A DNA stretch of 64,000 nt from Streptomyces sp. NBC_01296 (GTDB lineage: Bacteria > Actinomycetota > Actinomycetes > Streptomycetales > Streptomycetaceae): NCBI RefSeq assembly GCF_035984415.1, contig NZ_CP130720.1, forward strand, positions 1,736,001 to 1,800,000, read 5' to 3'. Below, piece by piece: positions 58,349 through 64,000 of the stretch. Numbering within the stretch: the stretch's first letter is position 1; each line of letters begins with the position of its first letter. Position numbers and translations under genes: made by a program. A model generated the notes under the pieces. The model saw only the letters and a program-made list of their open reading frames with translations. It had not been told where the DNA came from and did not search any database.

Positions 58349-58978
58349 CTAGTCCGCCCAGTCCGCCGAAATCGGCGGCCTCGCCGACCTCTCCGTCGCC
58401 GCCGTGAAGAGCAGGTGGTGGACCAGCGCGGCCAGCGCCCCCGTCCCGGAGCTCGTCAGCCGCGCGTCGCACCGTACGACCGGCACTTCGGGCCCGAGCC
58501 CCACCGCCTCGCGGACCTCGCCGGCGGTGTAGCGGTGGCCCTCGTCGAACTCGTTGACGGCGACGATGAAGCCGATGCCGCGCCGCTCGAAGAAGTCCAC
58601 GGCCGGGAAGCAGTCGTCGAGCCGGCGGGTGTCCGCGAGCACCACCGCGCCGAGCGCGCCCGCGCACAGCTCCTCCCACAGGAACCAGAAGCGCTGCTGC
58701 CCCGGCGTGCCGAAGAGGTACAGGACGTGCCGCTCGTCCAGGGTGAGCCGGCCGAAGTCGAGCGCGACGGTCGTCGACGTCTTCGCCTCGACCCCTTCGA
58801 GCGGATCGGGGCCCTCGCTCAGCCCGCTGAGCAGCTCCTCCGTGCACAGCGGCTCGATCTCGCTCACCGCGCCCACGAAGGTCGTCTTGCCCGCCCCGAA
58901 CCCGCCCGCGACCAGGATCTTCAGCGTCGCGGGCAGGACGGCGGCGGGGCGGGCGTCACAGTCGTCGGCGTAGGCCAT
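58349..58978 (-). CDS. cvnD: Conservon GTP-binding protein CvnD
   Basis: 209 aa. P-loop VAGGFGAGKTT; switch segment LFGTPGQQRFWFLW; AVNEFDEGHRY stands near where NKxD would be, with NEFD. Conservon GTPases are eukaryotic-like small G proteins that act with a membrane histidine-kinase-like protein and a Roadblock protein. The start overlaps cvnC by 23 bp. It is the last of four conservon genes. Confidence 0.93.
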   Translation of the reverse strand: MAYADDCDARPAAVLPATLKILVAGGFGAGKTTFVGAVSEIEPLCTEELLSGLSEGPDPLEGVEAKTSTTVALDFGRLTLDERHVLYLFGTPGQQRFWFLWEELCAGALGAVVLADTRRLDDCFPAVDFFERRGIGFIVAVNEFDEGHRYTAGEVREAVGLGPEVPVVRCDARLTSSGTGALAALVHHLLFTAATERSARPPISADWAD

Positions 58979-59372
58979 CGAGCACCGCCCGGAGCAGGTT
59001 CTGGTCGTCGGCGGCGAGGTACCCGCCGCCCGGGAACCGCGGCGCCTGCGCCGTGACGGCCCCGTATTCCATCAGGTCGGACAGCAGCACCTTCACCACC
59101 ACCGCCGGCAGCCGCAGCTGTCCGGCCACCTCGGCGACGGTGACGGCCGCGGAGCCCGCGCACAGGCGCAGCGCCAGGGTGTGCTCCGTGCCGAGGGGGC
59201 CGCGCGGGCGCACCCCCGTCGCGGTCACCAGGGACAGCAGGTCGAGTGCGACCGCGGACCGGGTGCGCCCGCCACTGGCCGTGTACGGACGCATCACCCG
59301 GCCCGCCGAGCCGTCGAGCCAGGGCGTGTCGCGCGGGACCCCCGCTTCGCATGCGGCGCGGTCGGCACGCAT
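58956..59372 (-). CDS. cvnC: Conservon DUF742 protein CvnC
   Basis: 138 aa. RVMRPYTASGGRTRSAVALD LL and LPAVVVKVLLSDLMEYGAV T are the DUF742 signature, a winged-helix-like fold without known DNA target. Start overlaps the cvnB stop by one base (TGATG). It is probably part of a membrane-associated complex with the other conservon proteins. Confidence 0.92.
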   Translation of the reverse strand: MRADRAACEAGVPRDTPWLDGSAGRVMRPYTASGGRTRSAVALDLLSLVTATGVRPRGPLGTEHTLALRLCAGSAAVTVAEVAGQLRLPAVVVKVLLSDLMEYGAVTAQAPRFPGGGYLAADDQNLLRAVLDGLRRRL

Positions 59373-59839
59373 CACGCCGGATCGCCCGCGGGCCGCCGCG
59401 GCGGGGCCGCCAGGTACGGTCGGACGCTCTTGACCAGCATCGCCATCTCGTAGCCGAGCACGCCGGCGTCGGCCTCCCGGTCGGCCAGGACCGCCAGGCA
59501 GGTGCCCGCCCCGGCGGCGGACACGAACACGAGCGTGGTGTCGAGCTCGACCACGACCTGCCGGACCTCCGCGCCGTCCCCGAACCGGGATCCGGCGCTC
59601 CGCCCGAGCGAGTACAGCCCGGACGCCAGTGCCGCCAGGTGGTCGGCGCTGTCGTTGTCGAGGCCGTGCACGCACGTGAGGAGTCCGTCCGCGGTGAGGA
59701 GTACCGCGCTGCGCGTGTACGGGACCCGCTGGACCAGGCCGCTGAGCAGCCAGTCGAGATCGGAGAGCCGACCGGTCTTCGTCGCCGCTTCGCCGCCCAT
59801 GGTGGTGCGCTCCTTGCTGAGGTGAGAGGTCGGGGTCAT
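59372..59839 (-). CDS. cvnB: Conservon Roadblock/LC7 protein CvnB
   Basis: 155 aa from the ATG at 59839, which overlaps the cvnA stop (ATGA); an internal ATG at 59800 is possible. Roadblock fold: DLDWLLSGLVQRVPYTRSAV and GSRFGDGAEVRQVVVELDTT. Such proteins act as GTPase regulators on CvnD-type G proteins. Confidence 0.92.
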   Translation of the reverse strand: MTPTSHLSKERTTMGGEAATKTGRLSDLDWLLSGLVQRVPYTRSAVLLTADGLLTCVHGLDNDSADHLAALASGLYSLGRSAGSRFGDGAEVRQVVVELDTTLVFVSAAGAGTCLAVLADREADAGVLGYEMAMLVKSVRPYLAAPPRRPAGDPA

Positions 59840-61674
59840 GGCTGGTCCTCCGACTGGGCGAGGCCGAAGCCCCGTTGGAAGGCGGCCATCAGGCCCGGGT
59901 CGTGCACGGGCCGTTCGGGCGCGTCGGCCCGCCGCGGGGCGGGGGCGTCGCGCAGTTGCGGGGCGAGGTGGTGCTGGGCCCGGCGGCGGGGCAGGAGCGG
60001 CCGGTCCGGGTCCGTCCGGGCAGCCGGTACGGACACCGTCCTTGCGGATGTCCCCACGGCCGTGCCCACACCTGCGGCCAGGTCCTGCGTCACGTCCGGA
60101 CCCAGGTCCAGGCCCAGGTCGAGGGTCGTCTCGACCGCCGGTGTCTGCCCCGGCTCCCGGCGCTCCGTCTCCTGCCGCACCGCCCCGGGCCGCACACGCG
60201 TGTCCGGGCCCGGCGCGGGCGGAGCCGCCCACGTCGGTGCGGCCTGCGGCGGCCGCGCGGCAGCCGGCTCGGGCTCCCGCCGGGGCTGCGGCTGCGGCGC
60301 CTGTCGCGGGACCGACTCATGTCGCGGCTGCCGCTCCGGCTCCGGCCGCACCTGTCGCTCCGGCATCGGCCGCGGCACGGCCACCCGTACGGGCTCCAGC
60401 GGGGGCATGGCGCCCCCCTCCCCGGTCCCCCACGAGGTGGCCCGGGAGCCCCCGAGCGCGTCGGCGGCGCTGGGCGCCTCCGCCCCCAGCAGTTCCTGCG
60501 GCAGCACGAGCACGGCGAGCACGCCGCCGTAGATGTTGGACTTGAGCTCGACGGCGATCCCGTGCCGGCGGGCCAGCGCCGAGACCACGAACAGGCCGAT
60601 CCGCCCGTCCGCCAGCAGCTGCCGGACGCTGATCTGGTCGGGGTCGACGAGCAGCGCGTTCATCCGGCGCTGCTCCGCGGCCGGCATGCCCAGCCCGCGG
60701 TCCTCCACCTCGACGGCGATGCCCGAGGTCACCCGTGCGGCGCGCACCACCACGTCGGTGTCGGGGGCGGAGAACACGGTGGCGTTCTCGACGAGTTCGG
60801 CCAGCAGGTGCACCACGTCGGCGACGGCGTGGCCGCGTACGGTGCCGCCCTCCGGGGGCACCACCTTGACCCGCGTGTACTGCTCGACCTCCGCGACGGA
60901 GGAGCGCAGCACCTCGCTCAGGTCGACGGGCCGGGTCCACTGGCGCCGGGAGGCGGCGCCGCCGAGCACGGCCAGGTTCTCGGCGTGGCGGCGGATCCGG
61001 GTGGCGAGGTGGTCTACGTGGAAGAGCTCCCTGAGGAGGTCGGGGTCCTCGACGGTGTCCTCGAGCTCGTCGAGCAGCGAGATCTCCCGGTGCACGAGGG
61101 ACTGAAGCCGGCGCGCGAGGTTGACGAAGACCTCGACCTTGCGGTCACTGTCGGACGGCGCGGCCGGGCCGGCCAGCCGTACGAGGGTGGTGTGCGCCTG
61201 TTCGCGGGCGCCGCGCAGCTCCTGGGAGAGCAGCCAGAACTCGTCCACCCGCGCCGGGTCGCTGCCGGCCGGCGGTCCCGTGGGGCCGCCGCGGACCGGG
61301 CGGGCCGGCGGCTCGCCCCGTTCCAACCGCTCGGCGGCGGTCCGCAGCTCTTGGCGGCCGCGCACGCTGGAGCGGCGCAGGGCCTCGCAGCGGTCCCGGA
61401 CGGCCTTGGCGGAGCGCTGGGCCCCGAGCAGGGCGGCGGCCAGCGCGCCGACGACGAGCAGGGCGCAGCCGGCCAGGACCGGCCACAGCCGGGCGTCCCG
61501 CTCCCCCGCGCCCCCGCCGAGCTGCAGCGTGAAGATGACCGCGGCGGCTCCGCTGAGCGCCGCGGCGAGCGTCGGCAGCAGGGCGGCGCGGACCAACTGG
61601 GGGAGTATCTGCCGCCCGGGACCGGTGACGGCGTGTCTCGACGGGGCGTGGCGGGCGGCGCGGAGTCCGGACAT
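59836..61674 (-). CDS. cvnA: Conservon sensor histidine-kinase-like protein CvnA
   Basis: 612 aa. Two membrane helices lie at about 29-52 and 64-85. A helical dimerisation-type region follows (FVNLARRLQSLVHREISLLD), then a HATPase_c domain: LLAELVENATVFSAPDTDVV (N box), VEDRGLGMPAAEQRR (G1) and GLFVVSALARRHGI (G2). The last 200 residues are Pro/Arg-rich and disordered. It lacks a clear phospho-acceptor His in the canonical H box, as usual in conservons. It starts the cvnABCD operon. Confidence 0.93.
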   Translation of the reverse strand: MSGLRAARHAPSRHAVTGPGRQILPQLVRAALLPTLAAALSGAAAVIFTLQLGGGAGERDARLWPVLAGCALLVVGALAAALLGAQRSAKAVRDRCEALRRSSVRGRQELRTAAERLERGEPPARPVRGGPTGPPAGSDPARVDEFWLLSQELRGAREQAHTTLVRLAGPAAPSDSDRKVEVFVNLARRLQSLVHREISLLDELEDTVEDPDLLRELFHVDHLATRIRRHAENLAVLGGAASRRQWTRPVDLSEVLRSSVAEVEQYTRVKVVPPEGGTVRGHAVADVVHLLAELVENATVFSAPDTDVVVRAARVTSGIAVEVEDRGLGMPAAEQRRMNALLVDPDQISVRQLLADGRIGLFVVSALARRHGIAVELKSNIYGGVLAVLVLPQELLGAEAPSAADALGGSRATSWGTGEGGAMPPLEPVRVAVPRPMPERQVRPEPERQPRHESVPRQAPQPQPRREPEPAAARPPQAAPTWAAPPAPGPDTRVRPGAVRQETERREPGQTPAVETTLDLGLDLGPDVTQDLAAGVGTAVGTSARTVSVPAARTDPDRPLLPRRRAQHHLAPQLRDAPAPRRADAPERPVHDPGLMAAFQRGFGLAQSEDQP

Positions 61675-61924
61675 CGGCGTCCTCTACGTGGGGCCCGGGC
61701 TTCCAGGGGTTCCGGGGCCCGGTGTTGATCACCGGATACCCACGCTAGACCGCACGATCCCGCCCCTGACAGCCAGTTGGGGAACTTGACCTGGCTGCTT
61801 CCCGCTCCTGGCGGAGCGCTCGTACGACAGCCCGAATCCGCCGGGGGCGCACGTCCGCCGCCGCCGTACGCGACGCACGACCCCCGAACGGGCGGCTGCT
61901 CCGGCCCGATCGACGAGACACCCC

Positions 61925-63121
61925 CTAGGAGCCGACGGCCTCCGGTTCCTCGTGCGCCACGGCCGGCGGCTGCGCGGTCGCGACCGGGCGGGTCGGCGTG
62001 GCGGGCACCGGGGCCGACGCCACGAACGGGCGCCACCACGGCTCGCTCGGGGCGTCCGCGTCGCCCGGCTCGAACGGCTGGCCCGGGATCGGCAGCGCGA
62101 TCGCCGCCCCGGTGGCCCCGGCCGCGGTCACGGTGCCCTCACCGGGCTCGTCCCACGGGTGCGGGGCCAGGTTGAAGGTGCCCCAGTGGATCGGCAGCAT
62201 CGTGCCGTGCGGGATCCCGCCCTGGAGGTCGAGGTGGGCGCGCATGCCCTCCTCGGGGGTCATGTGGATGTCCGGCCAGTACTCCGAGTAGGCCCCGATC
62301 TGGATCATCGTGGCGTCGAAGGGGCCGTGCTCGGCGCCGATCTCCCCGAACCCGGGGAAGTAGCCGGTGTCGCCGCTGTGGAAGATCCGGTGCTCGTCGC
62401 CCGCGACGACCCAGGAGGCCCACAGGGTGTTCTGCTGGTTGCGCAGGCCGCGCCCGCAGAAGTGCCGGGCGGGAGTGGCCGTCAGCGAGAGGCCCGCGAT
62501 CTTGGTGCCCTCGTTCCAGTCGAGCTCGCGCAGCCGGTCCGCAGACACCCCCCAGCGCTCCAGGTGGGCGCCGACGCCGAGCGGGACGGCGAAGACCGTG
62601 TCCGTACCGGCCAGCTCCTTGATGGTCGGCAGGTCGAGGTGGTCGTAGTGGTCGTGCGAGATCACCACGACGTCGACCGGACCCAGCGAGGCCAGCGGTA
62701 CGGGTACGGGGTGCAGCCGCTTGGGCCCGGCGAACGGGAAGGGGGAACACCGCTCACCCCACACCGGGTCGAACAGCACCCGCCGCCCGTCGATCTCCGC
62801 GAGTACGCCCGAGTGCCCCATCCAGGTCAGGCGCAGCCCGCTGACCGGCGGCTTCGCCAGCTCGGCGAGGGTCGTCGGGTAGACCGGGATGGGAGCTCCG
62901 GGGTTCCGCCGGAGCCGCTGCTCCTTGTGGAAGTAGATCTTGGCGAACTCCATCATGGAGCCGGAAGGCCTGGTCTGGGCCCCGACCGGGTTCTGGAAGA
63001 CGCCGTCGGCGAAGTTCGGCGAGCGGTGGATCCGCTCCAGGCGTGCGCCGGACGGATCCGCGCCGAAGGCTTCGGGCCGCAGGGCGCGCAGCCGTGGACG
63101 CAGGGGACGGGAGCCGGTCAA
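61925..63121 (-). CDS. MBL-fold metallo-hydrolase (NAPE-PLD/UlaG-like)
   Basis: 398 aa from a proposed TTG at 63121, which has AGGAGG five bases upstream; an ATG-based frame could add up to 26 residues but with no ribosome binding site. The metal motif HxHxDH is VISHDHYDHLDLP, later histidines are in TPARHFCGRG and IFHSGDTGYFPG, and MLPIHWGTFNLAPHPW closes the site. The family includes N-acyl-phosphatidylethanolamine phospholipase D and UlaG-like lactonases. The C-terminal 50 residues are Pro/Ala-rich. Substrate unknown; a lipid is plausible. Confidence 0.88.
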   Translation of the reverse strand: MTGSRPLRPRLRALRPEAFGADPSGARLERIHRSPNFADGVFQNPVGAQTRPSGSMMEFAKIYFHKEQRLRRNPGAPIPVYPTTLAELAKPPVSGLRLTWMGHSGVLAEIDGRRVLFDPVWGERCSPFPFAGPKRLHPVPVPLASLGPVDVVVISHDHYDHLDLPTIKELAGTDTVFAVPLGVGAHLERWGVSADRLRELDWNEGTKIAGLSLTATPARHFCGRGLRNQQNTLWASWVVAGDEHRIFHSGDTGYFPGFGEIGAEHGPFDATMIQIGAYSEYWPDIHMTPEEGMRAHLDLQGGIPHGTMLPIHWGTFNLAPHPWDEPGEGTVTAAGATGAAIALPIPGQPFEPGDADAPSEPWWRPFVASAPVPATPTRPVATAQPPAVAHEEPEAVGS

Positions 63122-63286
63122 AGCGCCTCCTGGGAGGGTGGGACGGATGGGCGTGAGGGGCCGTACTGGTTTCCGGTCTATCACCATGCCAACGCGCACC
63201 GGCCCCGAAGGATTCCGCCGCGCGTCCCCATCCTCCTGCCCCCGTCCCGGTCCCCTGCTCGGCCACCCCGCGGCTGCCGCGCCGGG

Positions 63287-64000
63287 CTACAGCGGCAGCA
63301 GGTCCGGACGCTTCGCCTCCACGTGGTCCCCGGAGGACTCCCCGCGCAGCCGCCGCCCGATCCACGGCACCAGGTACTCCCGCGCCCACTGGATGTTGTC
63401 CCGGGTCACGTCCACCGAGCCGCGCGGCTGTTGCGGCGGCCACGGCTGGTCGGGGTCGGCCGGCACCTCGAACCCGAGCACCTGGGCGGCGCGCAGCGCG
63501 ACCCGGGTGTGTCCCTCGGGCGAGAGGTGCAGCCGGTCGTCGTCCCAAGCACGCCGATCCTGTACGGACTTCAGCGACCAGAGGTCGAGCACCGGGCAGT
63601 CGTAGCGGTCGGCGATGGCGCGCACATGGGCGCTGTACGTGGCCACCTTGCCCCGGAGGTGCTTGAGGACCGGCACGCCCCGGGTGTCGAATCCGGTGGT
63701 GATCATGACGTGGCCGACGGCTCCGGTGAGGTCGGCGACGGCCGCCTCGAACCGCTCCGCCACGTCGTCCGGGTCACTGCCGGGCCGGATGATGTCGTTG
63801 CCGCCGGCGCAGAAGCTCACCAGGTCGGGTGCGAGCTCCTTGGCCCGGGGGACCTGTTCGGCCACGATCTGGTCGAGGAGGCGCCCCCGCACGGCCAGGT
63901 TCGCGTACCGGAATTCGTGTTCGTCGCGCTGATCGGCCAGGAGTACGGCCAGCCGGTCCGCCCAGCCGAGAAAGGTCTCCCCGGGCCCCGGGTCCCCCAC
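63287..64000 (-). CDS. SGNH/GDSL-type hydrolase, 5' end beyond window
   Basis: At least 237 aa; the frame is open to the window edge, so the N-terminus with the GDSL serine is missing. Block III is FCAGGNDIIRPGS (GxND), block V is DDDRLHLSPEGHTRVAL with the catalytic Asp and His. The C-terminus is Trp/Pro-rich (DPDQPWPPQQPRG). It would be a lipase, esterase or acyl hydrolase. No signal can be judged. Confidence 0.88.
   Translation of the reverse strand: MGDPGPGETFLGWADRLAVLLADQRDEHEFRYANLAVRGRLLDQIVAEQVPRAKELAPDLVSFCAGGNDIIRPGSDPDDVAERFEAAVADLTGAVGHVMITTGFDTRGVPVLKHLRGKVATYSAHVRAIADRYDCPVLDLWSLKSVQDRRAWDDDRLHLSPEGHTRVALRAAQVLGFEVPADPDQPWPPQQPRGSVDVTRDNIQWAREYLVPWIGRRLRGESSGDHVEAKRPDLLPL

Overview
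The window is very GC-rich, has strong third-position GC bias, and carries typical streptomycete genes: a family 2B encapsulin with a geosmin-synthase-like cyclase, rppA with CYP158-like P450s, monomeric isocitrate dehydrogenase, GH46 chitosanase and a conservon. I read it as a chromosomal segment of Streptomyces or a close relative. No rRNA and no CRISPR were seen; one tRNA is present. All functions come from reading translated sequence by eye, without database searches.

Layout. 0-6.4 kb: an HTH/TPR-type regulator, then an encapsulin shell gene (2012-3424) directly followed by a two-domain terpene cyclase (3438-5651). 6.4-20 kb: mostly housekeeping and transport genes, including a membrane protein with a MazF/PemK-like domain, icd, a DUF805 protein, chitosanase with an operator-like palindrome, CorA, a Mop/TOBE regulator, the lysG/lysE pair, a double Nudix protein, a DHA2 exporter and a secreted Asp/Gly-repeat protein. 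20-24.3 kb: a flaviolin/THN-type cluster, rppA-P450-cupin on the minus strand with a divergent second P450. 24.5-27.3 kb: a VanW protein and a YczE-like membrane protein. 27.4-33.7 kb: a complete NHLM-type peptide export operon (precursor peptide, HlyD-like adaptor, C39 peptidase transporter, second ABC transporter). The precursor has a double-glycine leader and no cysteine, and I see no modifying enzyme beside it.

34-42.1 kb: acylphosphatase, two GNAT genes, then an eroded zone. It holds a serine hydrolase lacking part of its N-terminal domain, two SRPBCC remnants meeting head to head, and a C-terminal piece of a large ATPase that is both truncated and shifted in frame.

42.4-55.4 kb: an integrated island. 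A perfect 42-bp direct repeat (42420-42461 and 55403-55444) equals the 3' part of tRNA-Pro(GGG) at the right end. A tyrosine integrase lies beside the intact tRNA, and a deleted integrase relic lies just outside the left repeat. The cargo is mainly arsenic resistance in two blocks: MFS/flavoprotein/arsR/arsN1-like, and ArsO-like/aquaporin/arsR/arsC. No Acr3 or ArsB pump is visible, so an aquaporin route for arsenite, as known from the Sinorhizobium arsR-aqpS-arsC operon, is the natural inference. The island also carries HIT, DinB, YidB-like, glycine-rich and TauE/SafE genes, and a dispersed inverted repeat that brackets the HIT gene.

55.6-64 kb: a split transketolase pair, a YjbR-type protein, a conservon (cvnABCD) with a GAF gene appended, an MBL-fold hydrolase with a likely TTG start, and a partial SGNH hydrolase cut by the window edge.
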